This document shows positions 23,748 through 31,923 of a stretch of 35,155 bases of DNA, in pieces. Under the pieces are notes generated by a model. It had not been told where the DNA came from and ran no database searches. It saw only the letters and a list, made by a program, of their open reading frames with translations. Source of the stretch: Chloroflexota bacterium (GTDB lineage: Bacteria; Chloroflexota; Dormibacteria; Dormibacterales; Dormibacteraceae); assembly GCA_005880855.1 (NCBI GenBank), contig VBGM01000017.1, positions 19,892-55,046 of the forward strand, given 5' to 3'. A program made the translations under genes and the position numbers. Numbering within the stretch: the stretch's first letter is position 1; the number at the start of each line of letters is the position of its first letter.

Positions 23748-24724
23748 GTCGCGGCGGTTTGTGATCGAGCGCGAACCTCGCGCATCGACGATCCCGAGCC
23801 GCCGAAACGAACCGCGGTGATTTCGGCGAGGATGCCCAGAGCGGTCTCTTCAGCGCCGCGCCCTCCGAGGTCGAGACCGATCGGACCGTGAACGCGTGAG
23901 ATCTGATCGTCCGTGAAGCCTTCGGATCGCAGGGCCGCAAAACGATTTTCATTGGTCTTGCGGCTGCCGATCGCGCCGATATAGCGCACATCCTTGCCCA
24001 GAACCGAACGCAGCGCCGGAAGGTCGAACTTCGGGTCGTGGGTCAAGATCACGACATAGGTGGAGTTGTCGAGAGTGATCCGTGACATCGCCTCGTCGGG
24101 CCACGCGACGATCAGGTCGTCGGCTTCTGGAAAGCGTTCCCTGGTGGCGAACTTCGCCCTCGCATCTACCACAGTCACGCGATAGCCCATCAGCTTCGCG
24201 AGCCTGTGCAGCGGTATCGCGATATGGATCGCGCCGACCAGCACGAGGTGAGCCGGCCTGCGGAAAGGCTCGACGAACCAATCGCCACGGCGGTGGGCGA
24301 GCTCTGAGCCGGAAGGTGCGCCTTCTGCAAGCTCGGACTCGCCGGTGACCAGGTTGGTCTTCAAGGTCGCCGGATGGTTCTCGACCAGCAGGCCGAGCAA
24401 GCGCTCGTGTTCCTTTCCGAATGGCTGGATGTAGACCTCGATGTGGCCGCCGCATGCAAGTCCCACGGAGAAAGCCACGTCGTCCGTCACACCGAACGCG
24501 GCCAGCTTGGGCTTGCCCGCCTTCAACACCTGTTGCGCTTCCTCGAAAACAGCGCCTTCAATGCAACCGTTCGACACGGAGCCTGCCATCTTGCCCGACC
24601 GGGTGACCGCCATCCTCGAACCCAGCGGGCGCGGGCTGGATCCCCACGTCTCGACCACCGTGGCGAGCGCGATTTCCTCCCCCGCGTCGCTCCATGCTTT
24701 GAGCTCACCCAGTACTTCACGCAT
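23744..24724 (-). CDS. XdhC/CoxI family molybdenum-hydroxylase maturation factor
   Basis: 326-aa member of the XdhC family, which binds the molybdenum cofactor and helps insert the sulfurated cofactor into hydroxylases such as xanthine or CO dehydrogenase. TWGSSPRPLGSRMAV and GSVSNGCIEGAVFEEA (about 48-63, Cys54) form the N-terminal XdhC domain. The C-terminal half is a Rossmann-like domain (HLVLVGAIHIAIPLHRLAK) ending with IGAIGSRKT and HGPIGLDLGGRGAEETALGI, all typical. It starts 6 nt after the CoxE stop and is the last gene of the cox run. Its stop shares CTAG with the convergent CGNR gene. Confidence 0.92.
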   Translation of the reverse strand: MREVLGELKAWSDAGEEIALATVVETWGSSPRPLGSRMAVTRSGKMAGSVSNGCIEGAVFEEAQQVLKAGKPKLAAFGVTDDVAFSVGLACGGHIEVYIQPFGKEHERLLGLLVENHPATLKTNLVTGESELAEGAPSGSELAHRRGDWFVEPFRRPAHLVLVGAIHIAIPLHRLAKLMGYRVTVVDARAKFATRERFPEADDLIVAWPDEAMSRITLDNSTYVVILTHDPKFDLPALRSVLGKDVRYIGAIGSRKTNENRFAALRSEGFTDDQISRVHGPIGLDLGGRGAEETALGILAEITAVRFGGSGSSMREVRARSQTAAT

Positions 24725-24730
24725 CAGTCA

Positions 24731-25891
24731 TCACCTGGGCGCAACGCGGCTGTCGAGGCCGGCAAGGAGGCGCCCGAGGTCATCGAGCGCTTGCACGTTA
24801 TGCGCGGCCAGGAAGTCGTCGCAGTACGGAAGCGCCGCCGCCATCCCTCGCGTCAGGGGCTGATAACCCTCCGAGCCCAGCAGGGGGTTGAGCCAGATGA
24901 GCCTGTGCGCGGAGCGGCGAAGGTGGATGAGCTCGGCGGTCAGCTGCTCGGGGTTACCTCGGTCCCACCCGTCGCTGATGATGATCACCACCGCTCCGTG
25001 GCCGAGCACGCGCCGCGCCCAATGGCGGTTGAAGTCAGCCAGCGCGTCGCCGATTCGGGTGCCGCCGCTGAAATCGTGGACGCCCTTGCTCACCGACGCC
25101 AGGGCACGGTCGAGGTCGCGCTGGCGGAGGAGCCGTGTGATTCGCGTGAGGCGGGTGGAGAAGACGAATGCCTCCAGGTCCTCTCGGCGCGCGATCGCGT
25201 GGGCGAAGATCATCAGCAGCCGGGAGTAGCGCTCCATGGAACCGCTGACGTCGCACACGACGACCAGCGGACGCCGCCTCATTCTCGGCCGCCGCCTGAA
25301 CAGGCGCACCAGCTCGCCGCTTGAACGGATCGCGTGGCGGGCCGTTCGCCGCAGGTCGATGCCGCCGGACCTCGCAGCGCGCAGGCGGCGCGTGCGGCGT
25401 TCGGCGACACGCCACGGCGCCTGCTCCAGCAGCCGTCTCACCTGCTCCGTCTCCTGCCACGTCATCGCGTCGAAGTCCTTGTGGCGCAGCAGCTCCTCCG
25501 CGCTGTAGCCGCTCGATGTCGCCGGCACAGTGCGCGAGTCTTCGCGATTCAGCTGCGAGCTGCTGAGGCCCAGCGCATTGGACCAGGCTTTGGCGCGCTC
25601 CGGTGACATCGGTAGCGCGCGCGTGCGACCAGGCAGCACGCCCGCGGCGGCGTGCGGGTTCGGCGGCGCCCAGAAGATGTCGAATGCCGCCTCGAAAATC
25701 GGGATCTCGTCTTTCCTGCTTACGAACACGGATCGCAGTGCGCCGCGAAAGTCGGGCTCCTTCTTGATGTCTATAACCGTCAGCGCGCGCGTCGCGTCGG
25801 TGAGCCGGCGCGGCCCCGCTTCGAGGCCGGCGTCGTGGAGCAGCCGGGCGAATGCGCCCAGCCGAGGCAGAAGGTCCGGCCGCTCAGGCAC
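24731..25891 (-). CDS. coxE: CoxE-like VWA-domain protein
   Basis: 386-aa protein of the CoxE family. The C-terminal von Willebrand A domain has a MIDAS metal site: VVCDVSGSMERYSRLL (DxSxS, Asp214-Ser218), later SGGTRIGDAL and IISDGWDRG. The Arg-rich stretch before it (about 160-207) is usual for CoxE. CoxE works with the AAA+ protein CoxD in maturing the active site of CO dehydrogenase in Oligotropha, where CoxD is needed for the Cu/S centre. In form II clusters the precise job is unknown. Its start overlaps the coxD stop by 8 nt, so coupled translation is likely. Confidence 0.9.
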   Translation of the reverse strand: MPERPDLLPRLGAFARLLHDAGLEAGPRRLTDATRALTVIDIKKEPDFRGALRSVFVSRKDEIPIFEAAFDIFWAPPNPHAAAGVLPGRTRALPMSPERAKAWSNALGLSSSQLNREDSRTVPATSSGYSAEELLRHKDFDAMTWQETEQVRRLLEQAPWRVAERRTRRLRAARSGGIDLRRTARHAIRSSGELVRLFRRRPRMRRRPLVVVCDVSGSMERYSRLLMIFAHAIARREDLEAFVFSTRLTRITRLLRQRDLDRALASVSKGVHDFSGGTRIGDALADFNRHWARRVLGHGAVVIIISDGWDRGNPEQLTAELIHLRRSAHRLIWLNPLLGSEGYQPLTRGMAAALPYCDDFLAAHNVQALDDLGRLLAGLDSRVAPR

Positions 25892-26771
25892 CTCTCGCCT
25901 TCTCGACCAGGGCCGGCACCTGCTCGCGGATGCGCTCGAGGTCTTCCTGGTACTTGAGCGCCGATCCGAGCGTCGCGTCGACCAGCGAAGCGTCGATGCG
26001 GGTGGCGCCGAGCGCGGCCAGCGATCGCGCCCAATCCAACGTCTCCGCCACTCCGGGCACCTTGTAGAGCTCCATCCCCCGCAGGCCCTGCACGAGGGCG
26101 GCTACCTCGCGGGCGAGGCCGTCGGCGGCCTCAGGCGCCCGGGCGCGAACGATCTCCACCTCCTTCTCGAGGTCGGGGTAGTCGATCCAGTGATACAGGC
26201 ATCGCCGCTTCAGCGCGTCGTGCACCTCTCGCGTCCGGTTCGAGGTGATGACGACAAAAGGTGGCTTCTTGGCTTTGATCGTGCCGATCTCGGGGATCGA
26301 GACCTGGAAGTCGGAAAGCAGCTCGAGGAGGAACGCCTCGAACTCCTCGTCGGAGCGGTCGATCTCGTCGATCAGCAGCACTGGCGCTGTGGCGTCGTCG
26401 TTGTCGATCGCGTCCAGCAGCGGCCGGCGCAGCAGGAACTCGTGGCTGAAGATTTCCCGCTCCGCCGTCTTGCGGTCCTCGCCTTCGCCGAGCAGACGAA
26501 TATGGAGCAGCTGCCGGGGATAGTTCCACTCGTAGACAGCGTGGGCGAGGTCGATGCCTTCGTAGCACTGGAGGCGGATGAGGCGCGCGCCGAGCACCTC
26601 GGCCATCACCTTCGCGGCCTCCGTCTTGCCGACGCCGGCCTCTCCTTCTATGAAGAGCGGTTTCTCGAGCTTGAGCGCGAGGAAGATCGACGTGGCCAGA
26701 CCCCGATCGCCGATGTATCGGCGTTCGCGCAGGCGTCGTTCGATCTCGTCGATGCTCGCCGGAGCCGTCAT
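25884..26771 (-). CDS. coxD: CoxD-like MoxR family AAA+ ATPase
   Basis: 295-aa MoxR-type AAA+ ATPase, a chaperone-like partner for the VWA protein CoxE. Walker A is GEAGVGKT (43-50), Walker B VLLIDEIDR near 125, sensor 1 FVVITSNRTREVHDAL, and FEAFLLELLSDFQV is the helix-2 insert typical of MoxR. ATG 26771 (MTAPASIDEIERRL) is preferred over the longer frame from 26834, whose N-terminus is Arg-rich non-family sequence. It begins 154 bp after coxM, a gap with a strong hairpin, while it overlaps coxE by 8 nt. Confidence 0.92.
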   Translation of the reverse strand: MTAPASIDEIERRLRERRYIGDRGLATSIFLALKLEKPLFIEGEAGVGKTEAAKVMAEVLGARLIRLQCYEGIDLAHAVYEWNYPRQLLHIRLLGEGEDRKTAEREIFSHEFLLRRPLLDAIDNDDATAPVLLIDEIDRSDEEFEAFLLELLSDFQVSIPEIGTIKAKKPPFVVITSNRTREVHDALKRRCLYHWIDYPDLEKEVEIVRARAPEAADGLAREVAALVQGLRGMELYKVPGVAETLDWARSLAALGATRIDASLVDATLGSALKYQEDLERIREQVPALVEKARGA

Positions 26772-26868
26772 CCCGCTAAAGACTACCGGCCGCGCGCGAG
26801 ATAAAGTCCGCTTCCTCCGACGCCAGGCATGCACTTCGAAACCAAAAGGCGCAGCGTCCTCTGGGGCC

Positions 26869-26887
26869 CCCGCGGCGCAGCCGCGGG
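26869..26887. terminator. GC hairpin between coxM and coxD
   Basis: CCCGCGGC and GCCGCGGG form a perfect 8-bp stem with a 3-nt loop (GCA). There is no T-run on either side, so it is not a classical intrinsic terminator. Its place between structural and maturation genes suggests partial termination, RNA processing or stabilisation of the upstream message. The rest of the 154-bp gap shows no convincing gene. Confidence 0.4.
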
Positions 26888-26925
26888 AGATACCCCGAGG
26901 TTTCCGCTCATTTCGTACCGGGCGG

Positions 26926-27732
26926 CTACGTTGCTTGTTCTATTGCTCTCCGGGTCAGCACCCTCGCCAGATGCTTCTTGTACTCCGGGCTGGCGCGCAG
27001 GTCGCCCGAAGGATTGAGACCGTCGGACGCGTGCTGGGCGGCCTCGTCTGGCTTGGCGCCATTGTGCAGGGCCTCCTCAACAGTCTTCGCCCGCACCGGC
27101 GTCGGGCCGACGTTCGTCAGCCCGATGCGCCACCCGCCGTTCATCTTCTGGGCGGCCGCTCCCACGATTGCCCAGTCGAAGAGCCGGCGGCGGAACTTGA
27201 TGTACTTGTGCGGGCCGTCGGCGACCGGGAACACGACCTCGGTGACGATCTCGTTGGCCGCGAGCGGCGTAGTGAAGAGGTCCTTGAAGAAGTCCTTGGC
27301 CTGTATCGACCGCTTGTTGGTGACGATCTCGGCGTCGAGCATCAGCGCGATGGTCGGGTAGTCGCCGGCTGCGTCGGCGTGGGCGACCACGCCACCGATC
27401 GTGCCCATGTTGCGGACCTGGTTGTCACCGACCTCACCGGCCACCTCCGCCAGGATTGGCAGCTTGTCCTTGATCGCATCTGAGTTCTGTATCTGGACGT
27501 GGCGCGTGAGCGCGCCGACGTGCACCTTCGAGCCTTCGACCTTGATGTAGTCGAGGCCCTTGATGCCGTTGATGTCGACCAGCGCTTTTGGCTGCGCCAG
27601 GCGCAGGCGCATGAGCGGGATCAGGCTGTGCCCACCCGCGAGCACCTTGGCGTCCTCACCGTATTTGTCGAGCAGCTTCGCCGCTTCCTCGACCGACGAG
27701 GCGCGGGCGTATTCGAATGCAGCGGGGATCAC
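26926..27732 (-). CDS. coxM: Aerobic CO dehydrogenase-type medium (FAD) subunit
   Basis: 268-aa FAD-binding subunit of a molybdenum hydroxylase, which takes electrons from the iron-sulfur subunit. The FAD motifs LAGGHSLIPLMRLR (AGGHS at 32-36) and NMGTIGGVVAHADAAGD (TIGG at 111-114) are clear, and the C-terminal CODH-FAD domain runs from about 170. GTG start overlapping the coxL stop (GTGA). Length is slightly short of the 280-290 usual in form I. Belongs to the S-L-M operon typical of form II enzymes. Confidence 0.94.
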   Translation of the reverse strand: MIPAAFEYARASSVEEAAKLLDKYGEDAKVLAGGHSLIPLMRLRLAQPKALVDINGIKGLDYIKVEGSKVHVGALTRHVQIQNSDAIKDKLPILAEVAGEVGDNQVRNMGTIGGVVAHADAAGDYPTIALMLDAEIVTNKRSIQAKDFFKDLFTTPLAANEIVTEVVFPVADGPHKYIKFRRRLFDWAIVGAAAQKMNGGWRIGLTNVGPTPVRAKTVEEALHNGAKPDEAAQHASDGLNPSGDLRASPEYKKHLARVLTRRAIEQAT

Positions 27733-30116
27733 TTGCGTGCCTCCTTGCCGTCATGCCCATCGTGTCCGTCATGTGACATCTGAGCGTTGTGGATCATCCG
27801 CCAGACCCGATCCGGGCTGGCCGGCATGTCTACGTGCTTGATACCGAGTGGGCGAAGTGCATCGCAGACTGCGTTGATGATGGCGATCGAGCTCGCGATA
27901 GTGCCCGCTTCCCCGATGCCTTTCACGCCCAGCTCGTTGGTCGGAGACGGAGTGATGGTGCGACCCAGCTCGAACTCCGGAAACTCGTTCGCGGTCGGCA
28001 CCAGATAGTCGATCAGACTTCCCGTCTTCAACTGCCCTGACTCGTCGTCATAGACAACCTCTTCATACAGGGCCTGGGCGATGCCCTGAGCTACACCACC
28101 ATGCACCTGGCCGTCGACGATCATCGGGTTGATGATGTTTCCGCAATCGTCGACTGCGATGTATCGCTTGAGGTCGACATCGCCGGTCTCCGCATCCACC
28201 TCGACCACGGCCACATGTGTGCCGAACGGCCATACGAAGTTCGGCGGATCAAAGTACGCGACCGCCTCCAGGCCCTGCTCCATGCCTTCGGGAAGGCCGG
28301 CCCCGTACGCGGCGAATGCAATCTCGCCAAACGCCTTTCGTTTGTCGGGACTGCCCTTGACGTAGAAATGGCCCTGATCGAAAACGACGTCTTCCTCGGC
28401 TGCTTCGAAGACGTGAGCCGCGAGCTTGCGCGCCTTGTCCACCACCTTCTTGCTCGCCTTGTGCACGGCCATGCCACCCACTGCGAGCGAACGACTGCCA
28501 TAAGTTCCGTAGCCGAAGGCGGGGCCTTCGGCGGTGTCCCCGTGTCTCATCTCGATCGTGTCGTACGGCACACCCAACATGTCGGCGACGATTTGCGGAA
28601 ACGTGGTGTCGTGGCCTTGGCCATGGGAATGCGTGCCGACGTAGACGGCCACCGAGCCCGTGGGGAACACGCGAACCTGTGCAGATTCGACCAGCGCGAT
28701 GCCACCCGTCGCGGGCGCCGTGCCGGCGCTCGGCCCGAAACCGCAGATCTCGATCCAGCTCGAAAGTCCGATCCCCAGGTAGCGGCCCTTCTTGCGCCCA
28801 TCCTCCTGCTCCTGGCGGAGCTTCTCGTAACCGACCATCTCGAGAGCCATCGAAAGCGCTTTTTCATAGTTGCCCGAATCGAAGGTCAGACCGAAGTGGT
28901 TCTGATGCGGGAACTCGCTGATGAAATTCTTCCTGCGCAGCGCTGCCGGGTCCATCTTGATGGCGTCCGCAAGCAGATCGATCATTCGCTCGCAAAGGTG
29001 AGTGGCCTCCGGGCGGCCAGCACCTCGATACGGATCGGTCGGGACGCGATTGGTCAGGACTCCTACAGTCCGCGACGAGACGTGCTTCCAGTTGTATGCG
29101 CCACCCGCGAGAAGGCACGCGCATGACTGGAATGCGCTGAATGTACCGAGGTATGCGCCGGCGTCCAGGTACTGGGTGGCCTTCATGAAGACGAGGGTCC
29201 CGTCCTTCTTCACTCCGGCTTCGACGTCGAAGATCTGTCCTCGGCCGTGAGTCGTGGTCTGGAGAGATTCAGTGCGCGACTCGATCCATTTAACTGGGCG
29301 CCCGGTGAGCTTGGCCGCGGCCGGAACCAGCCAGTCCTCGGAGTAGGGGCTGATCTTGGCGCCAAAGCCGCCACCGACGTCCGGCGAGATTACGCGGATC
29401 CTGGTTTCTGGTATCCCCATCGCGCCCGCGAGGAAGAGCCGCACGAAGTGCGGGCTCTGGCTCGACATCCATACCGTCAGCGTGCCGTCCGGCCTGGAAT
29501 ACTCGGCGAGCACCCCACGGGTCTCCATCGAGGTCGGCGCCAGTCGCTGTTGGAGGATGCGCTGGGTGACGACGACATCCGCCTCTTTCATGACGGCGGC
29601 GTCGTCGGGAATGTAGGTGAGGTCCCATCCGACGTTGTCGTTCGCCCCCGAGTGGACCTTGGGACTGTTCGCTTCGAGAGCCTTCTCCAAATCCATCACG
29701 GCCGGCAACTGCTCGTAGTCGACGTCAATCATGTTGCCCGCGTCGGAGGCCTGGTATTTAGTCTCGGCCAGAACCACTGCCACCGGTTCGCCCTGGTAGA
29801 CAACCTCCTTGTCTGCGATTGGGAACCTCGGCGGATTCTGCTTCTTTTCGGCCACGAATGACGGCGTGACGGGCATGGTCCCGGAGAGAACCTTCGCGAA
29901 GTCCTTGTGGGTGTAAACGGCGACCACGCCTGGCGCTGTCGTCGCCTGCGTCACGTCAATGCTCTTGATACGAGCGTGCGCGTACGGGCTTCGGACTACT
30001 GACAGGGAGATGGTGCCGGGCCGTGTGAAATCATCGACGTAGCGGCCTTCGCCGCTCACGAGCCGAGGATCCTCGCGGCGGTGGATCTTGGCTCCGATCA
30101 TGGTCGTTACTGCCAT
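27729..30116 (-). CDS. coxL: Form II aerobic CO dehydrogenase-type large (Mo) subunit
   Basis: 795-aa molybdopterin-binding subunit of the xanthine oxidase family. It has GEGRYVDDF, DVGGGFGAK (about 246-254) and the active-site loop PYRGAGR (362-368). Form I CO dehydrogenases carry YRCSFR with the Cu-binding Cys; here that residue is Gly, so this is form II. GIGEAGTIAS near 740 holds the catalytic Glu. Form II enzymes have been reported with weak or no CO activity, so the substrate may be another small molecule. The C-terminus ends in an odd HDGHDGHDG tail. It starts 1 nt after coxS and overlaps coxM. The partners coxD, coxE, xdhC and coxG support a Mo-hydroxylase of the CODH group. Confidence 0.94.
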   Translation of the reverse strand: MAVTTMIGAKIHRREDPRLVSGEGRYVDDFTRPGTISLSVVRSPYAHARIKSIDVTQATTAPGVVAVYTHKDFAKVLSGTMPVTPSFVAEKKQNPPRFPIADKEVVYQGEPVAVVLAETKYQASDAGNMIDVDYEQLPAVMDLEKALEANSPKVHSGANDNVGWDLTYIPDDAAVMKEADVVVTQRILQQRLAPTSMETRGVLAEYSRPDGTLTVWMSSQSPHFVRLFLAGAMGIPETRIRVISPDVGGGFGAKISPYSEDWLVPAAAKLTGRPVKWIESRTESLQTTTHGRGQIFDVEAGVKKDGTLVFMKATQYLDAGAYLGTFSAFQSCACLLAGGAYNWKHVSSRTVGVLTNRVPTDPYRGAGRPEATHLCERMIDLLADAIKMDPAALRRKNFISEFPHQNHFGLTFDSGNYEKALSMALEMVGYEKLRQEQEDGRKKGRYLGIGLSSWIEICGFGPSAGTAPATGGIALVESAQVRVFPTGSVAVYVGTHSHGQGHDTTFPQIVADMLGVPYDTIEMRHGDTAEGPAFGYGTYGSRSLAVGGMAVHKASKKVVDKARKLAAHVFEAAEEDVVFDQGHFYVKGSPDKRKAFGEIAFAAYGAGLPEGMEQGLEAVAYFDPPNFVWPFGTHVAVVEVDAETGDVDLKRYIAVDDCGNIINPMIVDGQVHGGVAQGIAQALYEEVVYDDESGQLKTGSLIDYLVPTANEFPEFELGRTITPSPTNELGVKGIGEAGTIASSIAIINAVCDALRPLGIKHVDMPASPDRVWRMIHNAQMSHDGHDGHDGKEARK

Positions 30117-30117
30117 G

Positions 30118-30630
30118 TCAGCTCCTCCCGGCGACTGACTTCGCGGCGGGTTTGGCCTCGGCGCCGCCCATCGTCGCGGCCGCCGACCGCACCGACTTGA
30201 CGATGTTCACGTAGCCGGTACAGCGGCAGAGGTTGCCCTCGAGACCCTGGCGGATCTCGTCATCGGTCGGGTTCGGATTCTGCGACAGCAGGTACGCCGC
30301 GGCCATGATGAAGCCGGGCGTGCAGTAGCCGCACTGCAGGCCATGCTCGTCCCAGAACGCCTGCTGAAGCGGGTGGAGCTTGCCGTCTTTAGCCATGCCT
30401 TCGATCGTGGTCAGGTTCCTGCCTTCGGCCTGGACCGCAAACATCGTGCAGCTCTTGATCGCGTTGCCGTCGACGAGGATGGTGCACGCCCCGCACTGGC
30501 TGGTGTCGCAGCCGATGTGGGTGCCCGTAAGGCCGACGACATCGCGGATGTAATGCACGAGCAGAAGCCGGGGTTCGACCTCATGCTCGTGCCGGTGGCC
30601 GTTGATCGTCGTGGCAACCTTGTGTTTCAT
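30118..30630 (-). CDS. coxS: Aerobic CO dehydrogenase-type small (2Fe-2S) subunit
   Basis: 170-aa iron-sulfur subunit with two [2Fe-2S] sites. The N-terminal plant-ferredoxin-type cluster uses Cys41, Cys46, Cys49 and Cys61 ([10 protein letters not shown]...KSC). The C-terminal helical domain uses Cys100, Cys103, Cys135 and Cys137 ([10 protein letters not shown]...CRCTGY). ATG 30630 is chosen over the longer frame because GGAGG (30636-30640) lies 5 nt upstream and [20 protein letters not shown] is the normal N-terminus. Residues after about 150 form an Ala-rich tail. First gene of the S-L-M run, divergent from coxG across 96 bp. Confidence 0.95.
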   Translation of the reverse strand: MKHKVATTINGHRHEHEVEPRLLLVHYIRDVVGLTGTHIGCDTSQCGACTILVDGNAIKSCTMFAVQAEGRNLTTIEGMAKDGKLHPLQQAFWDEHGLQCGYCTPGFIMAAAYLLSQNPNPTDDEIRQGLEGNLCRCTGYVNIVKSVRSAAATMGGAEAKPAAKSVAGRS

Positions 30631-30710
30631 CGAAACCTCCGTGCAGCCAATGAGCCCCCAGACGCCCGCGGGCAGGGCAGTCGAGCCAGATACAGACCTC
30701 TCTATTCGGC

Positions 30711-30716
30711 TACTTT
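30711..30716 (+). promoter_or_regulatory. Candidate -10 box for coxG
   Basis: TACTTT (TAnnnT) ends 10 nt before ATG 30727 with no Shine-Dalgarno between. The 96-bp divergent gap with coxS must also hold the promoter of the structural genes, whose -10 I cannot place. Confidence 0.3.
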
Positions 30717-30726
30717 TAGCTCTGAA

Positions 30727-31362
30727 ATGCAACTAGAAAATTCTTTCTCGGTGGCGGCGCCTCCCGATCGGGTGTTCGCGTACCTGCTCGACGTCAACAA
30801 AGTGGCCGGCTGCGTGCCCGGTGCCGAGCTCTCCGAGGTAGTCGACCCGTCCACGTTCAAAGGCAAAGTCAAGATCAAGGTGGGTCCGATCACGGTCGCC
30901 TACAACGGCACCGCACGGATTGTCGACCGTGACGACAGCTCCCATTCGGCCTCCATCGAAGCCGAAGGCCGGGAAACCACCGGACCCGGATCGGCGCGCG
31001 CCAAGGCGACCATGAGCGTGGTCGCCGAAAACGAAGGTTCGATCGTCAAGATCGTCACCGACTACAACGTGGCCGGCCGCGTCGCCCAATTCGGGCGCGG
31101 TGTGATGGAAGACGTCTCGCGCAGGCTGGTTGGCGAGATGGCCGCCTGCATCAAGGCCAACGTCGAGGCCGGCGAGTCGCGCCCGGCGCCTGAGGCCTCC
31201 AGCAGCACAGGACCAGGAGCCGCCACCGACGAAGGCTCTGGGGCCCTGACGTCGTCGCCAAGTCCTACTGCCGTCGCCACCGCCAAACCGGTCAATGCGC
31301 TCGGCCTGTTGTTCTCGGTGCTCTGGGCGCGAGTCCGCGGAGTGTTTGGAGCTAAGAGCTAG
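30727..31362 (+). CDS. coxG: CoxG family SRPBCC protein
   Basis: 211-aa protein of the CO dehydrogenase subunit G family. The SRPBCC (START-like) fold covers about 1-150: [50 protein letters not shown] and [20 protein letters not shown] are the typical blocks. A Ser/Pro/Ala-rich linker (about 160-188) leads to a hydrophobic C-terminal helix ([19 protein letters not shown]) that could anchor it to the membrane. In studied systems CoxG links the soluble dehydrogenase to the membrane and quinone pool. It diverges from coxS and ends directly against the ATG of the next gene. Confidence 0.92.
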   Translation: MQLENSFSVAAPPDRVFAYLLDVNKVAGCVPGAELSEVVDPSTFKGKVKIKVGPITVAYNGTARIVDRDDSSHSASIEAEGRETTGPGSARAKATMSVVAENEGSIVKIVTDYNVAGRVAQFGRGVMEDVSRRLVGEMAACIKANVEAGESRPAPEASSSTGPGAATDEGSGALTSSPSPTAVATAKPVNALGLLFSVLWARVRGVFGAKS

Positions 31363-31923
31363 ATGACCACCCTCGACAACCGGCCGAAGACCGCACTTCT
31401 CGTCATCGATGTGCAGAACGGCGTCGTCAACGGGAATCACGAGCGGGACGCTGTCGTCGCGAACGTCGGCAGCCTTGTCGAGAAGGCGCGGCGCGAACGG
31501 GTCCCTGTTGTCTGGGTCCAGCACTCCGACGACGGCCTTGCAAGAGGGAGCGACGAATGGCGGATCGTCCCCGAGCTGACTCCCAGCGACGCCGAGCCGC
31601 TCGTCGAGAAGAGCTATGGCGACTCCTTCGAAGACACCAACCTCGAGACCGTGCTGTCGGGCCTCGGAGTCGGGCGACTGGTCGTCGTCGGCGCACAGAC
31701 CGATGCGTGCATCCGCTCGACACTCCACGGCGCGTTCGCCAGGGGATACGACGCGACCCTGGTCAGCGACGCCCACACGACGGAGGACCAGACGGCATGG
31801 GGGGCGCCGCCGCCGGACAAGGTCATCGCCCACACGAACCTGTACTGGAAATACCAGACGGCGCCGGGGCGGACCGCCGGGACGGTCGAGACCAAGGAGG
31901 TGGACTTCGGCGGCTCGTCCTGA
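31363..31923 (+). CDS. Isochorismatase-like cysteine hydrolase
   Basis: 186-aa cysteine hydrolase of the isochorismatase superfamily. The triad is visible: Asp16 (VIDVQNG), Lys83 (VEKSYGDSF) and Cys116 (AQTDACIRST), with the cis-peptide region VVVGAQTDA. Members hydrolyse nicotinamide, N-carbamoyl compounds or other amides; the substrate is not readable here. Isochorismate lysis itself is unlikely because the enzyme has the Cys nucleophile. It directly follows coxG (stop TAG then ATG), so it is in the same transcript, and it is convergent with and adjacent to the unrecognised gene at 31924. Confidence 0.9.
   Translation: MTTLDNRPKTALLVIDVQNGVVNGNHERDAVVANVGSLVEKARRERVPVVWVQHSDDGLARGSDEWRIVPELTPSDAEPLVEKSYGDSFEDTNLETVLSGLGVGRLVVVGAQTDACIRSTLHGAFARGYDATLVSDAHTTEDQTAWGAPPPDKVIAHTNLYWKYQTAPGRTAGTVETKEVDFGGSS

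Noticed and set aside
26929-30630. Form I (Cu-Mo) CO dehydrogenase
   Set aside because: The active-site loop is PYRGAGR without the Cu-ligand Cys, and the order is S-L-M rather than M-S-L.
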